DNA of 32,477 bases from NCBI GenBank assembly GCA_023384095.1, contig JAHDXT010000042.1:1-32477 (forward strand), in the 5' to 3' direction. The position numbers and the translations under genes were made by a program. Below the pieces are notes generated by a model that was given only the letters and a program-made list of their open reading frames with translations, was not told the origin of the DNA and ran no database searches. Of this stretch, positions 16,576 through 27,907 are shown piece after piece (positions within the stretch are counted from its first letter, which is position 1; every line of letters begins with the position of its first letter). Source of the stretch: Hyphomicrobiaceae bacterium. Lineage in GTDB: Bacteria; Pseudomonadota; Alphaproteobacteria; Rhizobiales; Hyphomicrobiaceae.

Positions 16576-17577
16576 TCATTGCCCGGCGAACCGCTGCAGC
16601 CGCCGGGCATGCTCGTCGTTGACCGCGCCCTCGGGCGCCCGGCCTTTCAGGATCTCGTTCACCTGCACGACCGTTTCGAGCGCCTGACCCTCGATGCCGG
16701 CCTGCGTCAGCCCGCCCATATGCGGCGTCGCAATCACGTCCGGACGGCGCGCAAGATTGGGTGAGGGCATCTGGTCGGGCGCGCGGCCGACGTCGAGCGC
16801 GGCGCCGGCGATCCACCGCTCGTCGAGCGCGCGTTCCAATGCGGCCTCGTCGATGAGATTGCCGCGGCTCAGGTTGACGAGATACGCGGTCGGCTTCATG
16901 GCCTTGAGCTCGGCCTCGCCGATGAGGTTCTCGGTCTCCTCGGTCGCGACGGCGAGCGGCACGACGAAATCGGCACGCCGCACCAGCTCATCGAGCGGCA
17001 CCTGCTCGATTCCTTGCCGCTCGACCGTCACGTAGGGATCGTTGACGAGGACCGTCATGCCGAATGCGAGCAGCAGCTCCGCCACGTTCCGCCCGAGCGG
17101 ACCATAGCCGATGATGCCGGCGACGCTGCCGTCGAGCTGGCGCCCCATCGCCGCCTCGGCCGCCGCGCCCTGGCGGTAGGCGATGACCATGTCCGGGATG
17201 CCGCGCGCGATGCCGATCATGTGGCCGACCACGAGCTCGCTCACCGCCGGCACCCACGTCCGGCGCGCATGAGTCACCAGCACGCCGGCACGGCTCGCGG
17301 CGGCGACATCGACGTTGCGGATGTCCACCGCCACGCGCAGGAAGGCGACGAGATCGTCCAGCCGGCCGAAGATGTCGCCGTAACCGGGCGTATTGCGATC
17401 GCTGACGATGATGTGCGCGCACGCCGCCGCCCGCGCCAGCCCCGCGGCGTCGAGTGGATCCTCCGCCTCGTGCAGCAGGACCGTGCCGAGCTCCCGCAGC
17501 CCGGCAAGTGCGCGGTCACCATAGTAGTTGCGGCGCATCTCCGGCGTATGAGTGAGCAGGATGCGAGGCTTCGTCAT
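16576..17577 (-). CDS. D-2-hydroxyacid dehydrogenase family protein, catalytic Glu apparently missing
   Basis: A 333-residue member of the D-isomer-specific 2-hydroxyacid dehydrogenase family, which oxidises 2-hydroxy acids with NAD(P). The Rossmann motif is GIIGYGPLGRNVAEL. The substrate Arg (LSRGNLIDE) and catalytic His (ATPHMGG) are present. Where the family usually has DVFxxEP, with the Glu that pairs with the His, this protein reads LDVGRAPDQMPSP and has no Glu. The protein may therefore be a distinct subfamily with another acid residue or a changed reaction. The start ATG 17577 has GGAAG upstream. It lies 30 bases after the uronate-dehydrogenase-like gene, consistent with one operon. 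Confidence 0.88.
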   Translation of the reverse strand: MTKPRILLTHTPEMRRNYYGDRALAGLRELGTVLLHEAEDPLDAAGLARAAACAHIIVSDRNTPGYGDIFGRLDDLVAFLRVAVDIRNVDVAAASRAGVLVTHARRTWVPAVSELVVGHMIGIARGIPDMVIAYRQGAAAEAAMGRQLDGSVAGIIGYGPLGRNVAELLLAFGMTVLVNDPYVTVERQGIEQVPLDELVRRADFVVPLAVATEETENLIGEAELKAMKPTAYLVNLSRGNLIDEAALERALDERWIAGAALDVGRAPDQMPSPNLARRPDVIATPHMGGLTQAGIEGQALETVVQVNEILKGRAPEGAVNDEHARRLQRFAGQ

Positions 17578-17607
17578 GGGCGGACTTCCGGTGCGGAACA
17601 CTCCGGC

Positions 17608-18423
17608 TCAACTCCAGATCCCGTCGGTGTCGCCGTCGAACTCCATGGCGCAGAAGGTTCCGCCCTGGAAGTAGTCGCCGACGGGGTCGGGCGGCAGCTT
17701 CGCCTGCTCGGCGAGCGCATGGTCGCGAAAGTCCTCCGCGCGCCCGGTGGGCCGGTATCCGTACCTGTAGGCGACCGAGTTGTCCCACCAGGAGCGCTCG
17801 TTGAGCGAGGCGCCATACATCACCTCGTAGCGCAGGTCCGAGTGCTCGAGGCCGATGCGGATGAGCTGGACGAGATCGCCGGGCTTGATCCAGATCGACA
17901 GCCGCCGCTTGTCGAGCGGGCGCTCGCCGACATTGCCGATGCGCAGCGACAGCACGCGCAGGCCGTGCTTGTCGGCGTAGAGCGAGCCCAGCCCCTCGCC
18001 GAACAGCTTGCTCACACCGTAGCGGCTGTCGGGCCGCGGCACGACGTCGGCCCCGATCCGCTGGGCCCGCGGATAGAAGCCCACCGCGTGGTTCGAGGAC
18101 GCGAACACGACCCGCCTCACGCCCTTGCGGCGCGCCGCCTCGAACAGGTGATAGCAGCCGATGATGTTCGACTGCAGGATGCTCTCCCAGGGCCCCTCGA
18201 CCGAATAGCCGCCGAGATGAACGACGCCGTCGACGCCCTCGCAGACGCGCTCGACGCCCGCCATGTCGGTGAGCTCGGCGGGGATGAACGTCTCGTTGGG
18301 CCGGAGGCTCTGCGGCTCCTTCACGTCGCTGAGGACGATCTCGGGATAGACCGCCGTCAGCAGCGGCCGGACCATGCCGCCGACGCTGCCGGCGGCCCCT
18401 GTCATCAGAACACGCTTCATCAT
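17608..18423 (-). CDS. udh: Uronate dehydrogenase-like SDR
   Basis: A 271-residue extended SDR. Uronate dehydrogenase oxidises galacturonate or glucuronate to aldarolactones with NAD. The nucleotide loop is TGAAGSVGG at about residues 8-16, the active-site serine region is FASSNHAVGFYP (from about 107), and YGVSK has Tyr 135 and Lys 139. The features VHLGGYSVEGPWE, LQSNIIGCYHLFEAAR and FQGGTF closely recall the Agrobacterium enzyme from memory, as does the length. AGGAG upstream supports the first of two adjacent ATGs, 18423. It lies next to a GntR regulator and a TRAP transporter, which fits uptake and oxidation of a sugar acid. The exact substrate is inferred. Confidence 0.82.
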   Translation of the reverse strand: MMKRVLMTGAAGSVGGMVRPLLTAVYPEIVLSDVKEPQSLRPNETFIPAELTDMAGVERVCEGVDGVVHLGGYSVEGPWESILQSNIIGCYHLFEAARRKGVRRVVFASSNHAVGFYPRAQRIGADVVPRPDSRYGVSKLFGEGLGSLYADKHGLRVLSLRIGNVGERPLDKRRLSIWIKPGDLVQLIRIGLEHSDLRYEVMYGASLNERSWWDNSVAYRYGYRPTGRAEDFRDHALAEQAKLPPDPVGDYFQGGTFCAMEFDGDTDGIWS

Positions 18424-18468
18424 GCCTTCTCCTGGTTGCGGGAATCGCACAGGCCGCCGGCCCGTCGA

Positions 18469-19248
18469 TCAATCGGCAGCCGTCTGAGCCTCGGCGAGAC
18501 GGCGGTAGCGGGCAAGGCTTCGCGTCAGATGCGCCCGCATGGCGCGCCGGGCTGCCGCCGCATCGCCGCTGCGAACGGCATTGAGAATGCGCCGGTGCTC
18601 GTCCTGGATGCGTCGCAGATAGCGGCGCAGCTCGTCGTCCGTGATGAGCGCGCTGCGAATGCTCTGCCGCGGGATGACGTGGCGGCCGAGGAACTCCAGG
18701 AGCTGACAGTACATCGGATTGCCGGTCGCTGCCGCGATGGCGCGGTGAAAGGCGAAATCCTCGTTGACGGCAGCCTCGCCCTCCTTGATCGCAACGTCGA
18801 TTGCCGCCAGCGCTTGCGCGACTGCGTCGGTCAGCTCGGGCGTGGTGCGCTCGGCGGCGAGCGCCGCGGCCTCGACCTCGATGGCGAGCCTGAGCTCCAT
18901 CACGTTCAGCACGTCTTCTATGGAGCTCAGGCCATCCGGGCCGATACGGAACGGGATGCGGCTCTCGTCGGCGACGAAGACGCCGGCGCCCTGACGCGAG
19001 ATGACGAGGCCATCCGCGCGCAGAGCCGCCACGGCCTCGCGCACCACGGTACGGCTCACTCCGAGCGCCGCCCTGAGCTCGTGCTCGGTCGGCAGGCGCG
19101 TGCCGGGTGCAAGCCGTCCACTGCGGATCTCGCCCGCGATCTGCTCGACGACCTCGAGCGTCAGGTTCCGCACGGGCCGCAACCGCCGTAAAACTGCGAG
19201 CTTGTCACCCCGTGGCGACGATGATAAGTTCTCAAGTTGTCGGGTCAT
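18469..19248 (-). CDS. GntR/FadR-family transcriptional regulator
   Basis: A 259-residue regulator with an N-terminal winged helix (about residues 30-95, including LPTEHELRAALGVSRTVVREAVAAL) and a C-terminal FCD ligand-binding domain (about 110-250). The FCD metal/ligand region is visible around NEDFAFHRAIAAATGNPMY and IQDEHRRILNAVRSGD. FCD-type GntR proteins usually bind organic or sugar acids and repress nearby catabolic genes. It is divergent from dctP and upstream of udh on its own strand, so it probably controls both. The start is uncertain: ATG 19248 or ATG 19266, neither with a strong ribosome site. Confidence 0.9.
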   Translation of the reverse strand: MTRQLENLSSSPRGDKLAVLRRLRPVRNLTLEVVEQIAGEIRSGRLAPGTRLPTEHELRAALGVSRTVVREAVAALRADGLVISRQGAGVFVADESRIPFRIGPDGLSSIEDVLNVMELRLAIEVEAAALAAERTTPELTDAVAQALAAIDVAIKEGEAAVNEDFAFHRAIAAATGNPMYCQLLEFLGRHVIPRQSIRSALITDDELRRYLRRIQDEHRRILNAVRSGDAAAARRAMRAHLTRSLARYRRLAEAQTAAD

Positions 19249-19266
19249 CGTACAAATTTCTATCAT
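19237..19266 (+). promoter_or_regulatory. Candidate dctP promoter/operator overlapping the regulator start
   Basis: TTGTCG (19237-19242) and TATCAT (19261-19266) are 18 bases apart and could be a promoter directed at dctP. TCGTACAA lies between them, one base from the TTGTACAA-like palindrome bound by several GntR proteins. Its overlap with the regulator's own start would allow shared control. The evidence is short motifs only. Confidence 0.3.
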
Positions 19267-19424
19267 CGAGCAGGCGAATCCGCAAGGTGTCGATCGGAAA
19301 GCCTGCTCCGCCCTCGAAGGGGGAGACTCGTACCGCACACGCTTTCGCTCGTGGCGAGAAGAGACAAGGCTCCGGCGGCAAGACCGGATCAGATCAGGCC
19401 AGGCAGATGCAGGAGGAAACGCAG

Positions 19425-20426
19425 ATGAACAGACGCGAAGTGATCAAGCTGGGGGTCGCCTCGGTTGCGGCAGGCAGTCTCGGAACCATGGGCGGGATGC
19501 CCGCACTGGCGCAGGACAAGCTGGTCCTGAAATCGTCCGACGTGCACCCGCTCGGCTATCCGACGGTCGAGGCCGTCGTACGCATGGGCAAGAAGCTCGA
19601 GGCGGCGACCAACGGGCGCATCTCGGTGCAGATGTTCCCGGCGATGCAGCTCGGCGGCGAGAAGGAGATGATCGAGCAGGCGCAGGTCGGCGCGCTGCAG
19701 ATGGCCCGCATCAGCGTCGGCCCGGTGGGCACGATCATCAAGGACCTCAACGTCTTCAACATGCCGTTCGTGTTCCGGAGCGAAGCGCACATGCGCAAGG
19801 TCATCGACGGCGAGATCGGCAAGGAGATGCTCGAGAAGATCTCGGCCAACCCGCAGACGAAGCTGATCGGCCTGTGCTGGATGGATGCCGGATCGCGCAA
19901 CGTCTATACGAAGCAGGCGGTTCGCAAGCCCGAGGACCTCAAGGGCATCAAGATCCGCATGATGGGCAACCCGCTGTTCGTGGACACCATGAACGCCATG
20001 GGCGGCAACGGCATCTCGATGGGCTTCAGCGAGCTCTACAGCGCCATGCAGACGGGCGTCGTCGACGGCGCCGAGAACAATCCGCCGACCTACGTCACGC
20101 ACAACCACCACCAGATCGCCAAGTTCTTCTCGATGACGGAGCACCTGATCATCCCGGAGATCCTCGTGTACTCGAGAGCGGCCTGGGAAAAGCTGTCGAA
20201 GGAAGACCAGAGCCTGATCAAGAAGGTCGCAGCGGAGGCGCAGCAGGAGCAGCGCAAGCTGTGGGACGAGATGGTCGACAAGTCGATGGCCAAGCTCAAG
20301 GAATCCGGCGTCACCATCGTCACGGACGTCGACAAGAAGGCGTTCCAGGCCGCCGTGAAGCCCGTCTATGACAAGTATGGCGGCGACTTCGCCGAGCTCA
20401 TGAAGCGCATCCAGGCGGTGCAGTAG
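19425..20426 (+). CDS. dctP: TRAP transporter solute-binding protein (DctP family)
   Basis: A 333-residue periplasmic binding protein that captures a carboxylate, often a sugar acid, and hands it to the DctQM membrane part. The N-terminus MNRREVIKLG carries a twin-arginine-like motif followed by a hydrophobic stretch and ALAQD cleavage region at about residue 31, so export may be by Tat. DctP-family motifs include FPAMQLGGEKEMIEQ and a conserved Arg in KIRMMGNPLF (about residue 184), likely to bind the ligand carboxylate. A strong AGGAGG site lies 8 bases before the ATG. It is followed by two hairpins and then dctQM. Confidence 0.95.
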   Translation: MNRREVIKLGVASVAAGSLGTMGGMPALAQDKLVLKSSDVHPLGYPTVEAVVRMGKKLEAATNGRISVQMFPAMQLGGEKEMIEQAQVGALQMARISVGPVGTIIKDLNVFNMPFVFRSEAHMRKVIDGEIGKEMLEKISANPQTKLIGLCWMDAGSRNVYTKQAVRKPEDLKGIKIRMMGNPLFVDTMNAMGGNGISMGFSELYSAMQTGVVDGAENNPPTYVTHNHHQIAKFFSMTEHLIIPEILVYSRAAWEKLSKEDQSLIKKVAAEAQQEQRKLWDEMVDKSMAKLKESGVTIVTDVDKKAFQAAVKPVYDKYGGDFAELMKRIQAVQ

Positions 20427-20436
20427 CCAGTTCCTC

Positions 20437-20496
20437 GCCTCCGCGGGCGATGGTCTGCGGAGGCACTTGCGGCCGGTATCCCTGAGGCCGGCCGCA
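20437..20496 (+). promoter_or_regulatory. Two tandem hairpins between dctP and dctQ
   Basis: GCCTCCGC (20437-20444) pairs with GCGGAGGC (20457-20464), giving 8 bp. TGCGGCCGG (20468-20476) pairs with CCGGCCGCA (20488-20496), giving 9 bp. No T-run follows either. Hairpins here are expected to protect the dctP message or reduce readthrough, so that the binding protein is made in excess over the membrane subunits. Confidence 0.5.
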
Positions 20497-20539
20497 TCCG
20501 CCTGAAGTCCGAAGCCCGACAGCCGCGGTGCTCGCTCTC

Positions 20540-21070
20540 ATGTTCGAACGCTACGTCAGGGCGATGGATGCCCTGCATCGCTGTTGCATGCTGATCGCGG
20601 GTCTTTGCCTGCTCATCATCACGCTCATCATCCCCTGGGGGGTCTATACCCGCTACGTTCTCGGCACCGGGTCGCAGTGGCCCGAGCCGATCGCGATCAT
20701 CCTGATGATCGTGTTCACGTTCTTCGCCGGCGCGGTCTGCTATCGGGAGAACCTGCACATCGCCGTCATGGCGCTGCCCAGCATGACCTCGGGCGTCGGG
20801 CGGACCGTGCTCGGGTGGATCATCGAGCTGTGCATGCTGGGCACGTCCCTGTTCCTGCTCTTTTTCGGCTGGGAGCTGGTCAAGACGACCTGGAACCAGG
20901 TCATGGCGCAGATGCCGGTCATCCCCGTGGGTTTGACCTACGCGCCAATCCCGGTCGGCGGCGGCATCATCGCGCTGTTCGTGATCGAGCGGATCTGGTC
21001 CGGGCGCTTCTTCGCGCCGGCCGAAGCCGATCCGCCATTTCAGTCCGCCCGAACACCTGACGCGAACTGA
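20540..21070 (+). CDS. dctQ: TRAP transporter small membrane subunit (DctQ family)
   Basis: A 176-residue integral membrane protein with four predicted helices, at about residues 14-40, 47-70, 86-115 and 133-158. It stabilises the large DctM subunit and docks the binding protein. The segment VYTRYVLGTGSQWPEPIA is typical of DctQ. ATG 20540 and GTG 20528 are both possible starts, and neither has a clear ribosome site; I chose the ATG. It is followed after 32 bases by dctM, so the two membrane subunits are co-transcribed. Confidence 0.9.
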   Translation: MFERYVRAMDALHRCCMLIAGLCLLIITLIIPWGVYTRYVLGTGSQWPEPIAIILMIVFTFFAGAVCYRENLHIAVMALPSMTSGVGRTVLGWIIELCMLGTSLFLLFFGWELVKTTWNQVMAQMPVIPVGLTYAPIPVGGGIIALFVIERIWSGRFFAPAEADPPFQSARTPDAN

Positions 21071-21102
21071 ACCCCGAGCAAATCCGCCTTGGAACTCGCA
21101 CC

Positions 21103-22386
21103 ATGGATGCACTGGTCCTCCTCGGAACCTTCGGCTTCCTCATCGCCATCGGCGTGCCGGTTGCCTTCTCGCTCGGGATGGCCGCGATTGCCGGAGCGCT
21201 CTGGTACGACATCCCCCTCGAAGCGGTGATGCTGAAGATCTCGGACGGGGTCGACGAGTTCGCGCTGCTCGCCATCCCGTTCTTCGTGCTGGCCGGGGCG
21301 ATCATGGCCGAGGGCGGCATGGCCATGCGCCTCGTCAATCTCGCCAAGGTGTTCGTCGGCTTCATCCGCGGCGGGCTGGCGCTCGTCAACGTACTCGCCT
21401 CGACGTTCTTCGGCTGCATCTCCGGATCGTCAGTCGCCGATACCGCCTCCGTCGGCTCGGTCATGATCCCGCAGATGGAGAAGAACGGCTATCCGCGTGT
21501 TTTCGCGACCAATGTCACCGTCTGTGGCTCGGTGCAGGCGATCCTCATCCCGCCGTCACACAACGCCGTCATTTACTCATTGGCCGCAGGCGGCACTGTC
21601 TCCATTGCCCATCTCTTTCTGGCCGGTGTCTTTCCAGGCTTTCTCCTGGGCCTGACATTGATGGGCATGATCCTGGTCATCGCCCATCGCCGGAACTATC
21701 CAAAGGGCGAGGTCGTCTCTCTCAGCCAGGCGGGCAAGATCGTCATCGACGCGTTCTGGGGCCTGCTGACGATGTTCATCATCCTTGGCGGCATCCTGAG
21801 CGGCGTCTTCACGCCGACCGAGTCGGCGGCGATCGCCGTCCTCTATGCGTTCTTCATTACGATGTTCGTCTATCGCGACTACAAGTGGCGGGAGCTGCCG
21901 CTGCTGATGGCGCGCGTGGTCCGCACCGTCGGCATGGTCATGATGCTGATCGGCTTCGCCGCCGCGTTCGGCTACATGATGGCGCTGATGCGATTGCCGG
22001 CGCAGGTCACTCAGTTCTTCCTGTCCGTGTCGGACAACAAGATCGTCATTCTGCTGCTGATCAATGCCATGCTGCTCATCCTCGGCTGCCTGATGGACAT
22101 GGCCCCGCTGATCCTGATCTGCACGCCCATTCTTCTGCCTGTGGCGGCCAGCATCGGCGTCGACCCGGTCCATTTCGGGATGATCCTGCTGGTCAACCTG
22201 GGGATGGGGTTGATCACGCCGCCGGTGGGCGCAACGCTGTTCGTGGGCTGTGCCGTCGGAAACGTGACGATGGGCGAAATGGTGCGGACGATCTGGCCCT
22301 TCTATCTGGCGATGATTTTCGTCCTCGCGCTCGTCACCTATGTGCCGGCCATCTCGCTGTGGCTGCCGTCCCTGCTCACGTTCTAA
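21103..22386 (+). CDS. dctM: TRAP transporter large permease subunit (DctM family)
   Basis: A 427-residue permease of the ion-transporter superfamily that moves the substrate with sodium or protons. About 12 hydrophobic segments cover the whole length. Diagnostic stretches include FFGCISGSSVADTASVGSVM (about residues 105-124), LIPPSHNAVIYS (about 148-159), FTPTESAAIAVLYA, and MGLITPPVGATLFVG near the C-terminus. Length is normal. It is the last gene of the plus-strand transporter operon and is separated from fdxA by a hairpin that could end transcription from both sides. Confidence 0.95.
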   Translation: MDALVLLGTFGFLIAIGVPVAFSLGMAAIAGALWYDIPLEAVMLKISDGVDEFALLAIPFFVLAGAIMAEGGMAMRLVNLAKVFVGFIRGGLALVNVLASTFFGCISGSSVADTASVGSVMIPQMEKNGYPRVFATNVTVCGSVQAILIPPSHNAVIYSLAAGGTVSIAHLFLAGVFPGFLLGLTLMGMILVIAHRRNYPKGEVVSLSQAGKIVIDAFWGLLTMFIILGGILSGVFTPTESAAIAVLYAFFITMFVYRDYKWRELPLLMARVVRTVGMVMMLIGFAAAFGYMMALMRLPAQVTQFFLSVSDNKIVILLLINAMLLILGCLMDMAPLILICTPILLPVAASIGVDPVHFGMILLVNLGMGLITPPVGATLFVGCAVGNVTMGEMVRTIWPFYLAMIFVLALVTYVPAISLWLPSLLTF

Positions 22387-22394
22387 GCCCGCTC

Positions 22395-22421
22395 GGGCGG
22401 GAGCGAGGCGCGCTCTCGCCC
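22395..22421. terminator. Hairpin between convergent dctM and fdxA
   Basis: GGGCGGGAGCG (22395-22405) pairs with CGCTCTCGCCC (22411-22421) with one mismatch and a 5-base loop. It lies 8 bases after the dctM stop and about 40 bases after the fdxA stop on the other strand. There is no T-run, but stem strength and position fit a two-way terminator. Confidence 0.45.
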
Positions 22422-22463
22422 GGTGGAGACCCGAATGTCGTGGGCCGGCCCGATGCCGGAACG

Positions 22464-22802
22464 TCAATCCCCCGTGCCGGGCTTCGGAGAGAAGTAGGCT
22501 TCGAACTTGCCGTCCACGTCGCGGAACTCCTCCGCCTCGTCGAGCGCGGGCTTCTTGGCCGTGATGTTCGGCCACTTGTCCGCATACTCGCGGTTGACCT
22601 CGAGCCATTTCTCGAGCCCCGGCTCGGTATCGGGCTTGATCGCCTCGACCGGGCACTCTGGCTCGCACACCCCGCAGTCGATGCATTCGTCCGGGTGGAT
22701 CACGAGCATGTTCTCACCCTCATAGAAGCAATCGACGGGACAGACCTCCACACAGTCCGTGTACTTGCACTTGATGCATTGGTCGTTGACGATGAAAGTC
22801 AT
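22464..22802 (-). CDS. fdxA: Seven-iron ferredoxin FdxA
   Basis: A 112-residue soluble electron carrier with one [3Fe-4S] and one [4Fe-4S] cluster. Compared with Azotobacter FdI, Cys 9, 17 and 50 should bind the 3Fe cluster and Cys 21, 40, 43 and 46 the 4Fe cluster. Cys 12 and 25 correspond to the extra free cysteines. The start [20 protein letters not shown] is diagnostic, and the long C-terminal tail is usual for the type. It lies downstream of the S4-protein gene on the same strand, a common alphaproteobacterial arrangement. The electron partner is unknown. Confidence 0.96.
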   Translation of the reverse strand: MTFIVNDQCIKCKYTDCVEVCPVDCFYEGENMLVIHPDECIDCGVCEPECPVEAIKPDTEPGLEKWLEVNREYADKWPNITAKKPALDEAEEFRDVDGKFEAYFSPKPGTGD

Positions 22803-22914
22803 CTGCTCGGCACCCCGTTCGATCGGCTCGTATTACGATTGGATGCCAGCTTCCCGCACGTTGGCAGTTTGCCGCAAGGCCCTGATTTGTCTCAGGGGGG
22901 CGCTCGCCCGGTCG

Positions 22915-23339
22915 TCAGCAGTCGTCTTCAGTCAGACGTTCGAGCGCCCGCCGCTCGCGCTTCGTCGGGCGCCCGCTGCCGGCGTCGCGACGTGGAGCGC
23001 CGGGGGCGGGATTACCCTCGCCTGCGCCCGGGGCACCAGGGTTGGACACGGGCGGCGTCAAGTCCCCGTAGAGCGTCTCGGCGACGGCGGCCGGCCCGCG
23101 GCGCTCTCCTGTCGCGACGACCTTGAGGATCCGCACGCGTGAGTGCGCGGCGACCGTGATGACATCGCCGGGGCGGACGGCATGGCTCGGCCTGTCGATC
23201 CGAACCCGGTTGACCCGCACCTTGCCGTCGAGGACGAGCGCGGCCGCCAGCGTGCGCGTCTTCACCACGCGCGCGAACCAGAGCCATTTGTCGAGCCGCT
23301 GCGCTCCGCCCGAGATCGGTCCGGATCGAGCCCCGCGGC

Positions 23340-23343
<4 letters not shown>
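22915..23343 (-). CDS. S4-domain RNA-binding protein (Hsp15/HslR-like)
   Basis: A 142-residue protein with an S4 RNA-binding domain at about residues 16-75: QRLDKWLWFARVVKTRTLAA, then DGKVRVNRVRIDRPSHAVRPGD. A basic, low-complexity tail follows, ending in a cluster of arginines (TKRERRALERL). Hsp15 in E. coli rescues 50S subunits carrying stalled peptidyl-tRNA. A similar role is possible but not shown. The start ATG overlaps the stop codon of the helicase gene (ATGA), so the two are translationally coupled, which suggests a joint role in RNA metabolism. Confidence 0.9.
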
Positions 23344-26573
<3,230 letters not shown>

Positions 26574-26780
26574 GACTACTCAGCCTCCAGCCTTGGTCTC
26601 GTTGGAGACGTCAGCCGCCTCGGATGCAAGCGAGCGCATCGCGCGAACCCATGCCGCCGCTCGGAAGCAAGTCCGGCTGCCGGCCGAATCCCCGCGCCCG
26701 GCCGGCAAACGGTGACCAGCCCTGAGCGAGCCCTTGCTTCATGAGAAGGCGCCATTCAGTGTCATTTATCGGCCGCGGGG

Positions 26781-27638
26781 TCAATGAACCAGGGCGATCT
26801 GCCTCATTCCGGTGGTGATCTCCACACGCTGCGACGTGAGGACGGCCGAGCCGAGGATGGTCGGTATCGTAATCCGGTACGGAATGAGGATATTGGCGCT
26901 CGGGATGGGACGCAAGGCGACCTCGATGCCGGTATTGGCGGCCATGGTCCGCGTCTCGTCGTTGTCCTTGTGGCCGGCGATCGGGACGTAGCGCACGCGG
27001 CACACGAACGCGATGCCCGGCTGACCGCTGGGTTTCGCCTCGTTGACGTTCTGCTGGCGGCGATACGACAGCTCGAGGTCGAACCGCTGCTTGCCGTCGA
27101 AGATCGAGATGGTGCGGACGCACGGGTTGTCCTGGCGCCCGCGGCTCATCGCCATGACCGCGCTCAGGGGATCGAGGACGCCCTCGAGATGCCGCTCGGT
27201 GAGCGGGACCGTTCTTTTCGATGGCGAGCTCGGCGGCACGACGGTGGCGCTGGCCACGCGCCCGCCGCTGAAGCTCATGGCGACGGAGCCCTTCTTGGAA
27301 GTGCTCTTGTAGTCGAAGGCGTAATCGACAGGCTTCGGCTCTCCTGCGGCCAGCGCACCCGAGCTGCGGGTGGCGCCGGTCCACTTGAAGGCCCCGAGCA
27401 GGGCGGACAGCTCGGCGCTGCCGGTGAGCGAATACGAGCGCGAGCCGATGTTCGAGTCGAACCGGAAGCTGCCGATATCGAACCCGTTGAAGGTGATCTT
27501 GTATTTGGCGGAGACCTTGCTCGGCCAGCCATCTTCGGCAGCTGCGGCGGCCGGCAGGAGCACTGCCAGCAGCGCCATGAGCGCAGCCCGCCCGAACCCG
27601 GAAATCCCGATCGGCAGCCGGGCGGTTCTGAACCTCAT
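26781..27638 (-). CDS. Exported DUF3108-domain protein
   Basis: A 285-residue secreted protein. The N-terminus is basic (MRFRTARL), with a hydrophobic stretch ALMALLAVLLPAAAAA and a cleavage site near AAA-ED at about residue 35. The mature part begins VSAKYKITFNGFDIGSFRF, typical of DUF3108 beta-rich proteins thought to act in the periplasm. Function unknown. ATG 27638 gives a normal signal peptide. ATG 27680 would add 14 residues and is a real alternative. The same-strand helicase follows after 207 bases, and the gene is divergent from rpmB, an order I recall from other Hyphomicrobiales. Confidence 0.82.
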   Translation of the reverse strand: MRFRTARLPIGISGFGRAALMALLAVLLPAAAAAEDGWPSKVSAKYKITFNGFDIGSFRFDSNIGSRSYSLTGSAELSALLGAFKWTGATRSSGALAAGEPKPVDYAFDYKSTSKKGSVAMSFSGGRVASATVVPPSSPSKRTVPLTERHLEGVLDPLSAVMAMSRGRQDNPCVRTISIFDGKQRFDLELSYRRQQNVNEAKPSGQPGIAFVCRVRYVPIAGHKDNDETRTMAANTGIEVALRPIPSANILIPYRITIPTILGSAVLTSQRVEITTGMRQIALVH

Positions 27639-27773
27639 GGCGCAGGAAGGCCCCTCGGACGAGCAACGGACACCATTCATCGCCCTACGTTTCTTTTTCG
27701 TCAATTCTGTGTCTGGCCCGCACGGGGGGCAGGCCGCCGCCCGACCGCTGGGAGTGAACCCGTCCGGGTGAGC

Positions 27774-27803
27774 TTGACGCTCCCCCGGCGATGTCAGTAT
27801 AGA
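27774..27803 (+). promoter_or_regulatory. Probable rpmB promoter
   Basis: TTGACG (27774-27779) and TATAGA (27798-27803) are 18 bases apart, the best sigma-70-like match I found in the window. It lies 105 bases before the rpmB start codon, leaving an untranslated leader of about 95 bases. Confidence 0.6.
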
Positions 27804-27907
27804 GTGGCGCGGACTCGCGGCCGCAGGCCTGACGGGACGTTTCCGCTTCCGAAGCGAGCAGAATTCACGCGTCCCAGCCAGGGTGCGCCAAGAGAGGGTA
27901 TCGTGCC

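Noticed and set aside
17014-19191. Very long plus-strand open frame opposite the dehydrogenase, udh-like and GntR genes
   Set aside because: It lies antisense to three well-supported genes. Its composition is the usual by-product of GC-rich third codon positions, and it shows no protein motif.
21577-22686. Minus-strand open frame across dctM and the end of fdxA
   Set aside because: It is antisense to a strongly supported permease and overlaps fdxA in a different frame; the His/Asp/Arg-rich translation is typical of a shadow.
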